A stretch of DNA of 64,000 nt from Streptomyces sp. NBC_00341 (GCF_041435055.1 NZ_CP108002.1:3658001-3722000); one strand, 5' to 3'. Shown: positions 1-10,047, counted from the first letter of the stretch. The notes: generated by a model from the letters alone, not told the origin. A program made the numbers and translations.

Positions 1-1
1 G

Positions 2-418
2 TACCTGTGCGCCAAGTGGTCCGGATCCCACAAGGAGATGTTCAGATTTGCCCGGAATACCGCAGAAGCGGTCCCGGACGGACATCCTCTGGTCATGTTG
101 CCACTCGTCGCCAATCTGGAGATGCGAATGGCCGACGAGAACATGGGGCTGGGGTCCGCACGGTTCGCCGGTGACTTCCAGCAACTTCAGGCGCGCTGGA
201 TCGGGGCGAACCCTCGGCAGCACCCCTCCATCGTGCAGGACCACACGCTGGTCGCCTTCTACCTGCACCTGCTCCGACGCAGTGCTGACGCCGCTGTTCA
301 CTATCGGGCAATGGGCAGGCACGGCTCCACGGAAGGCTGGATGTACGACGGCCGGACCCCGCGTACAGCGTTTGTCCGGGCCCGCGCTGCCGCGCTCCGG
401 CGCGACGGCGGGCAGTGA
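2..418 (+). CDS. Hypothetical protein, C-terminal part (5' end outside window)
   Basis: An open frame runs in from the left edge and stops with TGA at 416-418, giving about 138 residues of the C-terminus. The visible part is predominantly helical, with Leu/Ala-rich segments and an Arg/Ala-rich tail (RARAAALRR), and has no catalytic motif or signal I recognise. The first in-frame ATG (position 38) is probably internal, because the frame is open to the edge. The next gene has a possible GTG start overlapping this stop, so the two may be cotranscribed. I cannot assign a function. Confidence 0.55.
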   Translation, partial: YLCAKWSGSHKEMFRFARNTAEAVPDGHPLVMLPLVANLEMRMADENMGLGSARFAGDFQQLQARWIGANPRQHPSIVQDHTLVAFYLHLLRRSADAAVHYRAMGRHGSTEGWMYDGRTPRTAFVRARAAALRRDGGQ

Positions 419-465
419 ACCCATATTCGGTTGCGGCGCACAGCCCACGGCGTGACGATCGGGGG

Positions 466-1374
466 ATGCCCTCTCCCCACCCCGACGGCCGCGCCGGAAT
501 CGACGCCGCGCTCGTGCAACGTCTGATCGACGCCCAGTTCCCGCATTGGAGCGGTCTTCCGGTGGCCCCGGTGGCGGTGGACGGCTGGGACAACCGGACG
601 TACCGCCTGGGCGACGCGATGACGGTGCGGCTGCCCACGGCGGCCGGTTACGTCCCCGCCGTGGAGAAGGAGCACCACTGGCTGCCGCGCCTCGCCCCTT
701 CGCTGCCGGTCGCCGTTCCCCCGGTGCTGGCCCTGGGCGCTCCGGGCGAGGGCTATCCGTATCCGTGGTCGGTCCGCCGCTGGCTGCGCGGTGAGACGGC
801 CACCCTCGACCGCATCGACGACGTACCCCGGTTCGCGCGCTCCGTGGCGGACTTCCTCCTCGCGCTCCAGCGGTGCGACGCGACCGACGGGCCGGCCTCC
901 GGGGAGCACAGCTGGTACCGGGGTGCTTCGCCCGCCCACTACGACGCGGAGACCCGGCGCTGCCTGACCGCACTGGAGGGCCACGTGGACACCGACAGGG
1001 CCCGCACCGTCTGGGAGGCGGCTCTCGCCGCGCCCTGGCCGGGGGAAGCCGTCTGGTTCCACGGCGACATCGCCTCCGGCAACCTGCTCGTGGAGGGCGG
1101 TGAGCTGACGGCCGTCATCGACTTCGGTACGTCGGGCGTCGGTGACCCCGCCTGTGATCTGGTGATCGCGTGGGGGCTGTTCTCCGGCGAGAGCCGGGAG
1201 GCGTTCCGGCACGCGGTCGGCCAGGATTCCGGCACCTGGGCACGGGCCCGCGGGTGGTCGCTGTGGAAGTCGCTGCTGAACCTGACGGGGTACATCGGTA
1301 CGGACCCCGTGGGCGCCGCGCATGAGCTCCGGGTGATCGACGCGGTGCTGGAGGACCACGAGCGGTTCGGCTGA
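466..1374 (+). CDS. Aminoglycoside phosphotransferase (APH) family kinase
   Basis: Protein-kinase-like fold small-molecule kinase of the APH/CHK type. The catalytic loop HGDxxxxN lies at residues 199-206 (His199, Asp201, Asn206) and the metal-binding Asp-Phe-Gly at 219-221. The N-lobe has the expected VRLPT beta strand and a Glu (EKEHH) for the Lys/Glu region. About 302 residues from ATG 466; a GTG at 415 that overlaps the previous stop is the alternative start. Family members phosphorylate antibiotics or primary metabolites such as homoserine or choline; the substrate here cannot be read. The context gives no resistance cluster, so an antibiotic role should not be assumed. Confidence 0.85.
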   Translation: MPSPHPDGRAGIDAALVQRLIDAQFPHWSGLPVAPVAVDGWDNRTYRLGDAMTVRLPTAAGYVPAVEKEHHWLPRLAPSLPVAVPPVLALGAPGEGYPYPWSVRRWLRGETATLDRIDDVPRFARSVADFLLALQRCDATDGPASGEHSWYRGASPAHYDAETRRCLTALEGHVDTDRARTVWEAALAAPWPGEAVWFHGDIASGNLLVEGGELTAVIDFGTSGVGDPACDLVIAWGLFSGESREAFRHAVGQDSGTWARARGWSLWKSLLNLTGYIGTDPVGAAHELRVIDAVLEDHERFG

Positions 1375-1442
1375 GGCTTTTCCCGGCAACCCGCGGCAGC
1401 CCTGACTGCCCGCCGGTCAAGTTCGTTTCCGTTCAACGACCG

Positions 1443-2441
<999 letters not shown>

Positions 2442-2735
2442 ATCCAGGGCCCTTCCCTCAGGTTCCCGTGGTTGTCTTCCCGGCCCTCGGATCCGCTCTC
2501 CTTCTGCGCATCCGAGAATCCGGACATTCGATCCGGGGCGAACTTACCCGTTCGGCCAGACGGTGCAGGTCGTGGCGGACGGTGACGCTGTACGGATGCC
2601 GCCAGTGCGGAAGAAGCAGGCGGTGGGCAGTGTCCGGACAGATGCCCCCGGAGGCGGGCCGGTGTGTCGTCTCCACCGTCCTGACCCTGTGCGCCACCCG
2701 GGATGTCGATCAAGACCTGCCTTGATCGACAGCCC
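2442..2735. other. 294-bp gap upstream of the aldo/keto reductase
   Basis: No convincing gene. Short minus-strand frames exist (about 2458-2697), but they lack a ribosome site and recognisable motifs. The region should hold the promoter of the aldo/keto reductase at its left end and the eccD terminator at its right end. Confidence 0.4.
2704..2731 (-). terminator. Hairpin after eccD
   Basis: Perfect 11-bp inverted repeat (TGTCGATCAAG / CTTGATCGACA) with a 6-base loop, starting 5 bases past the eccD stop. There is no U-run, as is common in Streptomyces. It could also act as an operator, since the sequence is less GC-rich than most terminators here. Confidence 0.6.
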
Positions 2736-4205
2736 TTAGCTCGTCATCCCGCGTGCCGAGGAGTACACGTCCAGTACGGCCAGGCACAGCGGAACGAGCG
2801 CGAGGAGGAGGACCACCTCGGCCAGGTCGGAGAGGCGGCCCCAGAAGGGGGAGAGCCCCTTCTTCGGGATGATCAGCGCGATGCCGACCATCAGCGCGGC
2901 ACCGGCCGTGACGGCGGCGGCGAGCCACAGGGTGCGGATGTCGAGCGGTCCCCGGTCCTGTTCCGTCAGGAGCTTGATGACGGCGTCGGCCGGCGGGTTG
3001 AGCGACAGCCCGAGGACCAGCAGGCCCAGGGCGGCGAGGCCCGCGCCCAGTACGGCGACGACCTGCGCGGTGTAGCGGAAGAGGCGGGCCCGCAGCAGCA
3101 TGGCGAGGCCGGCGACCAGTGCGAGGGTCTGGCCCCAGACGTTGCTGGAGAAGCCCAGGACGGCGGCGGACGCGACGACCACGACGCAGCAGCCTCCGAC
3201 GAGACCCAGCAGCAGCTCGTGCCCGCGCCGGGCCTGCGCCGCGATGCGTTCGGCGTCCACGGGGTCGGGGTCCGCGACGACGCCGGTCTCGTTGTCGAGG
3301 TCGGCGTCCGTCATGGGACGCGGGGCGGCGTAGCCGATCGGCAGGTGGGCCACCCGGGCGGAGAGGCCGGGCAGGAAGGCCACGGCGCCGATCGCGACGA
3401 CCGCGCAGACACTGGCGGTCTCGCTGGGGCTGGAATCGGTGAGGATCGCGCAGAACGTCGCGAGGGTGCCGACCGCGGAGGCGAAGACGATGGCGACGAA
3501 GGGTGCGTCGCCGCTCGGCATCGCGGCGACGAGCCCGGCGGAGACGAGGAGCACCGCGGCGCAGCCCAGCAGGAACTGGAGGCGTCCGATACCGGTGCCC
3601 GGGTCGAGCGCGAGCAGCCCGGACCCGGCGATCATCAGGTGCGGCAGAGCGGCGAGGCCGAGCGCGACGGCGGAGGCCCGGTCCCCGTAACTCCGTGCCC
3701 TGATACCGGCGAGCGTGACGAGCAGTACGCCGACGGCGGCGGCGACGATGCCCGGCAGTCCGTGCATGTCGTGTGTGACCGGGTCCGCGAACCAGAGCAC
3801 GAAGCCCATGAGGACGAGGAGGAGCGCGCCGCCGAAGAGGCCGGAGACGCCGAACAGCTGATCGCTCCAGAGCGCGCGGTCGCGGCGGACGGCGGACGCG
3901 ACGGCGTCGGACACGTCGTCGAAGACGGCCGGGGGGAGCGATTCGGCGAAGGGCCTGAGCCGCAGGACGTCACCGTCCAGGACCCGCTGGACGGACAGCG
4001 GGTGGGTGGCGTCCAGGAGGGTGCCGTCGCGGCGGGCCAGGTGGTAGCCGGGGGGCGCCCCCGGCGGTGTGACCTGGCCGGTCAGCCGCAGGATCTCCGG
4101 AAGGAGGTCCGCGACGGCGACGTCGTCCGGCAGGGCGACATCGATACGGCTGTCCGGCGCCACGACCGTTACACGGCAAAAACCGGTTGTCAGGGTCGAA
4201 CTCAC
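2736..4205 (-). CDS. eccD: Type VII secretion integral membrane protein EccD
   Basis: Channel subunit of the ESX inner-membrane complex. Residues 1-85 form a ubiquitin-like cytosolic domain (RVTVVAPDSRIDVALP followed by the GYHLARRDG loop). After residue about 135 the protein has about 11 hydrophobic helices, as expected for EccD (489 residues). In the solved mycobacterial complexes, two EccD copies form the membrane vestibule per protomer. It is divergent from eccC with a 170-bp shared upstream region, so the two halves of the machine are probably coordinately expressed. No missing segment was noticed. Confidence 0.95.
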   Translation of the reverse strand: MSSTLTTGFCRVTVVAPDSRIDVALPDDVAVADLLPEILRLTGQVTPPGAPPGYHLARRDGTLLDATHPLSVQRVLDGDVLRLRPFAESLPPAVFDDVSDAVASAVRRDRALWSDQLFGVSGLFGGALLLVLMGFVLWFADPVTHDMHGLPGIVAAAVGVLLVTLAGIRARSYGDRASAVALGLAALPHLMIAGSGLLALDPGTGIGRLQFLLGCAAVLLVSAGLVAAMPSGDAPFVAIVFASAVGTLATFCAILTDSSPSETASVCAVVAIGAVAFLPGLSARVAHLPIGYAAPRPMTDADLDNETGVVADPDPVDAERIAAQARRGHELLLGLVGGCCVVVVASAAVLGFSSNVWGQTLALVAGLAMLLRARLFRYTAQVVAVLGAGLAALGLLVLGLSLNPPADAVIKLLTEQDRGPLDIRTLWLAAAVTAGAALMVGIALIIPKKGLSPFWGRLSDLAEVVLLLALVPLCLAVLDVYSSARGMTS

Positions 4206-4375
4206 CTGATGCTTCCCCCTCGTTCGCTGTACACCACGCTCCAGGCCAAGGGCGCCACCCTATCGGGGTCCCTCCCATGGTCTACACGTAGGATTGTCGG
4301 CGCGCGGAGGTAGGTCGCTGCCACGGGGGTGCCGGCCCGCAACTCTCCGGGCCGCACTGAGGGATTGATTCGCCG
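4206..4375. promoter_or_regulatory. Divergent eccD/eccC promoter region
   Basis: Non-coding 170 bp between divergent ESX genes. It must contain the start signals of both. A TAGGAT hexamer around 4291 is a possible eccC-direction -10 box; no clear -35 or operator was found. Confidence 0.5.
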
Positions 4376-7300
4376 GTGACCCAGATTGTCGTCAAGCGCC
4401 AGCCGCGAGCCATGCCACCTGAGATGTCCACGGCTGAGCTGCGGCTCGAATCGCCTCCTGAGCTGCCGCGCGGGCAGCAGGAGGGCATGGCGATGCAGCT
4501 GCTGCCGATGCTCGGCATGGGCTCGTCCGTCGTGTTCTTCTTCATGCCGGGCTCGCAGCCCTTCATGAAGATCATGGGCGTCATGATGCTGCTGTCGACC
4601 GTGGCCATGGCGATCGCGCAGGTGATGCGGGCCCGCAAGGGCAGCCAGGGCGAGGCCTCCGAGGGCCGCCGGGACTACCTCAAGTACCTCGCGCAGACCC
4701 GGCGCAAGGTGCGCCGCACCGCGCGGGCCCAGCGGGACGCGCAGTTCTACCTGCACCCGGACCCGGACCAGCTGTGGTCGCTGGTCGCCGAGGGCAGCCG
4801 GCTGTGGGAGCGGCGGATCGCCGACAAGGACTTCGGCCAGGTCCGCATCGGTCTGGGGCCGCAGCAGCTGTGGACTCCGCTGGTCGCTCCGAGCACCGCG
4901 CCGCTCGATGAGCTGGAGCCGCTGTCGGCCGGTGCCATGCACCAGTTCCTGGCCGCGCACGGTTCGCTCGACCGGCTCCCCATGGCGGTGTCGTTGCGCG
5001 CCTTCTACCACGTCGTGGTGTCGGGCGAGCCGGGTTCGGTACGCGATTCCGCCCGCGCGATGGTGGCCGGGCTCGTCGCGCTGCACTCGCCCGACGACCT
5101 CCTGGTCGCGGTCGCGGCGTCCCGGGATGTCACGGACCACTGGGACTGGACGAAGTGGCTTCCGCACACCCAGGTTCCGGGTTCCTCCGACGGGGCCGGC
5201 ACGAAGCGGCTGTTCGGCGACAACCTGATGGAGGTCGAGGCGCTGCTCGAAGACCGCCTGTCGGGCCGGTCGAGGTTCAACCGCGAGGGGGCGCCGCTCC
5301 TGGACCAGCCGCACGTCGTCGTCGTACTGGACGGCACGTTCGTACCGGCGGAGTCGCTGCTCGCCTCTCCGGAGGGGCTCCAGGGCGTGACCGTCGTGGA
5401 GATCGTCCCGGAGGAGCTGGACGAGCCCCGCGGCGGTCTGCACATAGCGGTACGGCCGGGCCGGCTGCGGCTGGAGTCGGCGGCGGCCACCTACCACGGC
5501 ACGCCCGACCTGCTGCCGGTCGAGACCGCGGAGGCGCTCGGCCGCCAGCTCGCCCCGCTGCGGATGGGGATCGGCGCGGAGGACGACGAGCCGCTGCTCG
5601 CCAACCTGGACTTCACGGACCTGCTGGGCATCGGTGACCCGGCCGCGGTCGACACCGCGACCGCCTGGCGGCCACGTTCGACGGCCGACCGGCTGCGGGT
5701 ACCGATCGGGATCGGTGAGGACGGCTCGCCCGTCATGCTCGACCTCAAGGAGGCCGCGCAGGAGGGCATGGGGCCGCACGGGCTGTGTGTGGGAGCGACC
5801 GGTTCCGGCAAGTCCGAACTGCTGCGGACCCTGGTGCTGGGTCTGGCCGTCACCCACTCCTCCGAGACGCTCAACTTCGTCCTGGCCGACTTCAAGGGCG
5901 GTGCGACGTTCGCCGGGATGTCCGAACTCCCGCACGTCGCCGCGGTCATCACCAACCTGTCGGACGACCTCACCCTGGTCGACCGCATGCGGGACTCCAT
6001 CACGGGTGAGCTGCAGCGCCGCCAGGAGCTCCTGCGCTCCTCCGGCAACTACGCGAACCTCACCGACTACGAGAAGGCGCGCGCCGCGGGCGCCCCGCTG
6101 GAACCCCTGGCGTCCCTGGTCCTGGTGATCGACGAGTTCAGCGAGCTCCTCACCGCGAAGCCCGACTTCATCGACATGTTCATCCAGATCGGCCGCATCG
6201 GCCGGTCCCTGGGCGTACACCTGCTGCTGGCCTCGCAGCGCCTGGAGGAGGGCCGCCTGCGCGGCCTGGACACCTACCTGTCGTACCGGATCGGTCTGCG
6301 TACGTTCTCGGCCGCCGAGTCCCGTACCGCCCTGGGGGTGCCCGACGCGTACCACCTGCCCTCGGTCCCCGGTTCCGGGTTCCTGAAGTTCGGCACGGAG
6401 GGGATGACCCGCTTCAAGGCCGCCTACGTGTCGGGCACCTACCGGCCGGGTGTCGCCCCGACCACCGGTTCCGGGGAACTCCCCATCGACCGGCGCCCGG
6501 TGCTGTTCACCGCGACCCCGGTGGCGGTCCACTACCCGGAGCCCGACCCGGACGTCTCCCTGGCGCCCGGACAGCGGACCGCCGACGCGCTGGCGGACAC
6601 CGTTCTCGACGTCATCGCCCGCCGTCTGGAGGGCCAGGGGCCCCTCGCCCACCAGGTGTGGCTGCCGCCGCTCACCGACGCGCCGTCCCTCGACCAGATG
6701 CTGCCGCCGCTGGCGGTGACGCCCGAGCGCGGACTCCACGCCCCGCAGTACGGGAAGAACGGCTCCCTGGTCGTACCGTTCGGCCTGGTCGACAAGCCCT
6801 TCGAGCAGCGGCGCGACCCGCTGGTGCGGGACTTCTCCGGCGCGGCCGGTCACATGCTGATCGTCGGCGGCCCCCGCTCCGGCAAGTCCACCCTGCTGCG
6901 CGCCCTCATCGGCTCCTTCGCCCTCACGCACACACCGCACGAGGTGCAGTTCTACGGAATGGACTTCGGCGGCGGCGGCATGATCGCCGTCGAGGGCCTG
7001 CCCCACGTCGGCGGGGTGGCCTCCCGGCTCGACCCGGAGAAGATCCGCCGTACGGTCGCCGAGGTCTCCGGAATCCTCAACCGGCGCGAGGAGTTCTTCC
7101 GGGACAACAACATCGACTCGATCACCACGTACCGCCAGCTCCGCGCGGCCGGCCGGCTGCCGGGCGAGCCGTGGGGCGACGTCTTCCTGGTCATCGACGG
7201 CTGGCAGTCCTTCAAGACGGACTACGAGTTCCTGGAGCCGGTCGTCGCGGACATCGCCGCACGGGGCCTCGGCCTGGGCATCCACCTGGTCGCCACCGTC

Positions 7301-8341
7301 GCCCGGTACATGGAGATGCGGGCGGCGCTCAAGGACCAGCTGCTCAACCGCCTGGAGCTGCGCCTCGGTGACCCGACCGACTCCGAACTGGACCGCAAGA
7401 TCGCGGTGAACGTCCCCGTGGGCGCACCCGGCCGGGGTCTGACCGCGGAGAAGCTCCACTTCATGGGCGCCCTGCCGCGCATCGACGACTCCGCGGGCGC
7501 CGGCGACGACCTGTCCGAGGGGACGGCCGCCTTCGTCCGCGCCTCGGTCGACAACTGGCCCGGCCCGCACGCCCCGCAGGTCCGCATGCTGCCCCGGAAG
7601 CTGTCCGCGCGCGAGCTGCCGAGCGGCCCGGAGCGCTCCAGCGGTGGCATCGCGATCGGCATCGACGAGATGAACCTCGCCCCGGTCCTGGTCGACTTCG
7701 ACACCGACCCGCTGTTCGCGGTCTTCGGTGAGTCGGAGTCCGGGAAGACCGCGCTGCTGCGGCTGCTGATCAAGCAGATCACCGAGCGGTACACCCCGGA
7801 GGAGGCGTTGATCTGCGTCGGTGACTACCGGCGCAGCCTGCTGGAGTGCGTGCCGGAGCCGTACCTGGTCGGCTATGCGACGACGCACAACGCGTTCGAG
7901 ACGTACCTCAACGACATGAACACCCTCATCACCAGCCGCATCCCCGGCACGGACGTGACCCCGCAGCAGCTGCGCAACCGCAGCTGGTGGCGGGGGCCCC
8001 GGGCGTTCATCATCGTCGACGACTACGACCTGGTCGCCACGTCCTCCAACAACCCCATGGCGATGCTGGTCGACAACCTGCCGTACGCCCGCGACGCCGG
8101 GGTGAACTTCATCATCGCCCGCAACAGCGCGGGAGCCGGCCGCTCCTCGTACGAGCAGTTCATCCAGCGCTTCAAGGAGCTGGGCGCCCAGGGCGTCGTA
8201 CTGTCCGGCCACCCCGGCGAGGGCGAACTCCTCGGCGACGTGAAGGCCCGCCCACTGCCCCCGGGCCGCGGCCTGTTCGTCTCCCGCCGCAACGCGCCCT
8301 CCCTGATCCAGACGGGCTGGCTGCCGACGGACCTGGACTGA
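4376..8341 (+). CDS. eccC: Type VII secretion ATPase EccC (three FtsK/SpoIIIE domains)
   Basis: Motor of ESX secretion, membrane-anchored and substrate-recognising. Start is GTG (MTQIVVKRQPR, the typical EccC opening). Two transmembrane helices lie at about residues 40-85. Three P-loop domains follow, with Walker A at 473-480 (GATGSGKS), 831-838 (GGPRSGKS) and 1118-1125 (GESESGKT). Domain 1 has a full Walker B (LVLVIDEF). In domain 2 the catalytic Glu is replaced (FLVIDGW), and domain 3 has FIIVDDY, matching the family picture in which domain 1 hydrolyses ATP while the distal domains bind nucleotide and the EsxB tail. The single 1321-residue chain corresponds to mycobacterial EccCa plus EccCb fused. 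A strong terminator follows. Confidence 0.97.
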   Translation: MTQIVVKRQPRAMPPEMSTAELRLESPPELPRGQQEGMAMQLLPMLGMGSSVVFFFMPGSQPFMKIMGVMMLLSTVAMAIAQVMRARKGSQGEASEGRRDYLKYLAQTRRKVRRTARAQRDAQFYLHPDPDQLWSLVAEGSRLWERRIADKDFGQVRIGLGPQQLWTPLVAPSTAPLDELEPLSAGAMHQFLAAHGSLDRLPMAVSLRAFYHVVVSGEPGSVRDSARAMVAGLVALHSPDDLLVAVAASRDVTDHWDWTKWLPHTQVPGSSDGAGTKRLFGDNLMEVEALLEDRLSGRSRFNREGAPLLDQPHVVVVLDGTFVPAESLLASPEGLQGVTVVEIVPEELDEPRGGLHIAVRPGRLRLESAAATYHGTPDLLPVETAEALGRQLAPLRMGIGAEDDEPLLANLDFTDLLGIGDPAAVDTATAWRPRSTADRLRVPIGIGEDGSPVMLDLKEAAQEGMGPHGLCVGATGSGKSELLRTLVLGLAVTHSSETLNFVLADFKGGATFAGMSELPHVAAVITNLSDDLTLVDRMRDSITGELQRRQELLRSSGNYANLTDYEKARAAGAPLEPLASLVLVIDEFSELLTAKPDFIDMFIQIGRIGRSLGVHLLLASQRLEEGRLRGLDTYLSYRIGLRTFSAAESRTALGVPDAYHLPSVPGSGFLKFGTEGMTRFKAAYVSGTYRPGVAPTTGSGELPIDRRPVLFTATPVAVHYPEPDPDVSLAPGQRTADALADTVLDVIARRLEGQGPLAHQVWLPPLTDAPSLDQMLPPLAVTPERGLHAPQYGKNGSLVVPFGLVDKPFEQRRDPLVRDFSGAAGHMLIVGGPRSGKSTLLRALIGSFALTHTPHEVQFYGMDFGGGGMIAVEGLPHVGGVASRLDPEKIRRTVAEVSGILNRREEFFRDNNIDSITTYRQLRAAGRLPGEPWGDVFLVIDGWQSFKTDYEFLEPVVADIAARGLGLGIHLVATVARYMEMRAALKDQLLNRLELRLGDPTDSELDRKIAVNVPVGAPGRGLTAEKLHFMGALPRIDDSAGAGDDLSEGTAAFVRASVDNWPGPHAPQVRMLPRKLSARELPSGPERSSGGIAIGIDEMNLAPVLVDFDTDPLFAVFGESESGKTALLRLLIKQITERYTPEEALICVGDYRRSLLECVPEPYLVGYATTHNAFETYLNDMNTLITSRIPGTDVTPQQLRNRSWWRGPRAFIIVDDYDLVATSSNNPMAMLVDNLPYARDAGVNFIIARNSAGAGRSSYEQFIQRFKELGAQGVVLSGHPGEGELLGDVKARPLPPGRGLFVSRRNAPSLIQTGWLPTDLD

Positions 8342-8360
8342 GCGGATCGCTGTTGAGCAC

Positions 8361-8402
8361 GGAGGAGGGGGCCGACCCGATCAGGTGCCGGCCCCCTCCT
8401 CC
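8361..8402 (+). terminator. eccC terminator
   Basis: Perfect 14-bp stem (8361-8374 with 8389-8402, GGAGGAGGGGGCCG and its complement) and a 14-base loop, 20 bases after the eccC stop. It separates eccC from the tetR gene. Confidence 0.85.
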
Positions 8403-8413
8403 GCGTCCACACC

Positions 8414-8436
8414 TACAATGGACTGCCTGGTCCATT
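8414..8436 (+). promoter_or_regulatory. tetR promoter with TetR-type operator
   Basis: A TACAAT -10-like box (8414-8419) runs into a perfect inverted repeat AATGGAC-N6-GTCCATT (8417-8436), so a bound repressor would cover the transcription start. The core TGGAC-N6-GTCCA recurs at 9999-10014 upstream of the SDR gene. This position suggests autoregulation by the TetR protein starting at 8456. Confidence 0.75.
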
Positions 8437-8455
8437 ACGGTCGTGGAGGTGGCTC

Positions 8456-9064
8456 GTGCCCAGCAAGCTGACGGCGAAGGGTAGGGCGACACGCAGCCGG
8501 ATCGTCGAGGGGGCCGCGGCGGTACTGCGGGAGCGGGGTGTCGCCTGGGCGACCCTGGACGACATCATGGCGCGGACCGGCACCAGCAAGAGCCAGCTCT
8601 TCCACTACTTCCCGGCGGGCAAGGACGAACTGCTCGTCGCCGTAGCCCAGTTCGAGGCGGACCAGGTCCTGGAGGACCAGCAGCCCTATCTGGGCCGCCT
8701 CGACTCGTGGGAGTCCTGGGAACAGTGGCGGGACGCGGTCATCAAGCGCTACGAGGCACAGGGCGACCAGTGCCCGCTCGGCTCACTGTTCCACCAGATC
8801 GGGCGCTCGACCCCCGGGGCGCGGGCGATCGTGGTCGAGCTGCTGCGCCGCTGGCAGGAGAGCCTCGCGGCGGGCGTCCGGGCGCTGCAGGCCGCCGGCG
8901 CGCTGCCCGCCGACGTCGATGCCGAGGCGAGGGCCGCGGCGCTGCTGGCCGGGATCCAGGGAGGCGTGTCGATCCTGCTGTCGACGGGCCGGTCCACGCA
9001 CCTGCGCGCCGCTCTCGACCAGGGAATCGCGGACCTGCGCCGCGCGGGCGGCCCCGCGGCGTGA
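8456..9064 (+). CDS. TetR/AcrR family transcriptional regulator
   Basis: 202-residue repressor. The N-terminal HTH spans about residues 15-60 (ATLDDIMARTGTSKSQLFHYF, split as helices 2 and 3). The C-terminal ligand domain (DQCPLGSLFHQIG, then a helix rich in Ala/Arg and LAGIQGGVSILL) resembles the LmrA/YxaF-type TetR group. GTG start with GGAGGT 6 bases upstream. It probably controls itself and the convergent SDR gene through the two matching TGGAC-N6-GTCCA sites. Neither gene is ESX-like, so this pair appears inserted between eccC and the esx operon. Confidence 0.92.
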   Translation: MPSKLTAKGRATRSRIVEGAAAVLRERGVAWATLDDIMARTGTSKSQLFHYFPAGKDELLVAVAQFEADQVLEDQQPYLGRLDSWESWEQWRDAVIKRYEAQGDQCPLGSLFHQIGRSTPGARAIVVELLRRWQESLAAGVRALQAAGALPADVDAEARAAALLAGIQGGVSILLSTGRSTHLRAALDQGIADLRRAGGPAA

Positions 9065-9080
9065 ACTGAGCGGCTCCACC

Positions 9081-9110
9081 CGGCACACCGCCGCTCCTGG
9101 GCCGGTGCCG
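9081..9110. terminator. Possible bidirectional hairpin between tetR and SDR
   Basis: CGGCAC (9081-9086) pairs with GTGCCG (9105-9110), and the outer CTGAG/CTCAG (9066-9070, 9116-9120) also pair. It lies between two convergent stops. The stem is short, so confidence is low. Confidence 0.35.
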
Positions 9111-9116
9111 TGCGTC

Positions 9117-9878
9117 TCAGGCGGCGATGACGGCGACAGTGGTGCGGCCGCCGTCGACGTCGAGCACGATGCCGTGCACGAACGAGGACTCGTCGCTGGC
9201 GAGGTAGACGGCGGCGTTCGCGATGTCGCCGGGAGCGCCCATTCCCCCGGCCGGGGTGCCCTTCATCATGATCTCGCCGGGGTGGGTCTCGCCGGGTGCG
9301 GGCGTCTGCACGACGCCCGGGGAGATCGCGTTGACCCTGACCCCCTGCGGCCCGAACTCGGCCGCCCAGGCCCGGGTCAGGGTCTCCACCGCCCCCTTGG
9401 TGGAGCTGTAGAGGGCCCCGGGAATGCCCAGCCGCGCGATCCAGGAACCCAGGTTGACGATGACCCCGCCACCGGCCTCCACCATGGCGGGCGCGACGGC
9501 GGCGGTCAGGAAGAACGGGGCCTTCACGTTGACCCCGTAGACCTGGTCGAAGGTCTCCTCGTCGACGGTCGGCGTGGTGTTGCGCGGATAGATACCGGCG
9601 TTGTTGACCAGGACGTCGATACGTCCGCCCAGGACCCGCGCGGCGTCCTGCGCGAGCGCCCGCGAGGCGGCGGCGCTGCCGTCCAGATCGGCCCGCACGA
9701 ACTCCGCACGGCCACCCCGTGCACGTATCCCGTCGACGACCTCCGCACCGCGCTCGGCACTGCGGCCCGAGACGGCGACGTACGCCCCCTCTGCGGCGAA
9801 GGCCTCCGCGATCGCACGCCCGAGGTTGCTGGTCGCTCCGGTGACAAGGGCGGTCTTGCCCGCAAGCCGCACAGACAT
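9117..9878 (-). CDS. SDR family NAD(P)-dependent oxidoreductase
   Basis: 253-residue classical short-chain dehydrogenase: a nucleotide motif TGATSNLG at 13-20 (the usual central Gly is Asn), NNAG, a catalytic Ser in LGSW, the Tyr/Lys pair in YSSTKGA, and the PG motif after NAISPG. Start chosen at ATG 9878 because GGAGAG sits 6 bases upstream; an ATG at 9890 is less likely. Its leader carries the TGGAC-N6-GTCCA operator shared with the adjacent tetR, implying repression by that regulator and induction by a small hydrophobic ligand, possibly the enzyme's substrate. Confidence 0.92.
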   Translation of the reverse strand: MSVRLAGKTALVTGATSNLGRAIAEAFAAEGAYVAVSGRSAERGAEVVDGIRARGGRAEFVRADLDGSAAASRALAQDAARVLGGRIDVLVNNAGIYPRNTTPTVDEETFDQVYGVNVKAPFFLTAAVAPAMVEAGGGVIVNLGSWIARLGIPGALYSSTKGAVETLTRAWAAEFGPQGVRVNAISPGVVQTPAPGETHPGEIMMKGTPAGGMGAPGDIANAAVYLASDESSFVHGIVLDVDGGRTTVAVIAA

Positions 9879-9998
9879 GGTTCTCTCCATTGTTTGGTTC
9901 GCCGCTGCGAAACCGCACGGCCGGACCGCCGGCAGCCTTCGACCGGACGGGGCGCCCCCTGGCTGTCGGGGCGCTCTGCCACTGTGCGACGACAAAAA

Positions 9999-10014
9999 TG
10001 GACCTGCAAGTCCA
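9999..10014 (-). promoter_or_regulatory. TetR operator upstream of SDR
   Basis: TGGAC-CTGCAA-GTCCA, the same half-sites and 6-base spacing as the operator at 8420-8434. It lies 121 bases upstream of the SDR start. Confidence 0.7.
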
Positions 10015-10047
10015 AAAGTGGGATGCCCTGGACTACCTCTGTCCCGA

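Noticed and set aside
466..1374. APH-family gene as an antibiotic resistance determinant
   Set aside because: The family is broad, and no resistance cluster or specific subfamily signature is visible.
2458..2697. 79-codon minus-strand frame in the gap before the aldo/keto reductase
   Set aside because: No ribosome site and no similarity I recognise. It could be a decayed gene, but there is no support.
2703..4313. Long plus-strand frame over eccD
   Set aside because: Composition is Gly/Glu/Arg/Asp filler typical of antisense frames; eccD on the minus strand has clear family features.
4202..8212. Very long open frame antisense to eccC (about 1336 codons)
   Set aside because: Mirror of the GC-rich codon bias of eccC. 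No ribosome site, no motifs, low-complexity Arg/Gly/Val/Gln composition.
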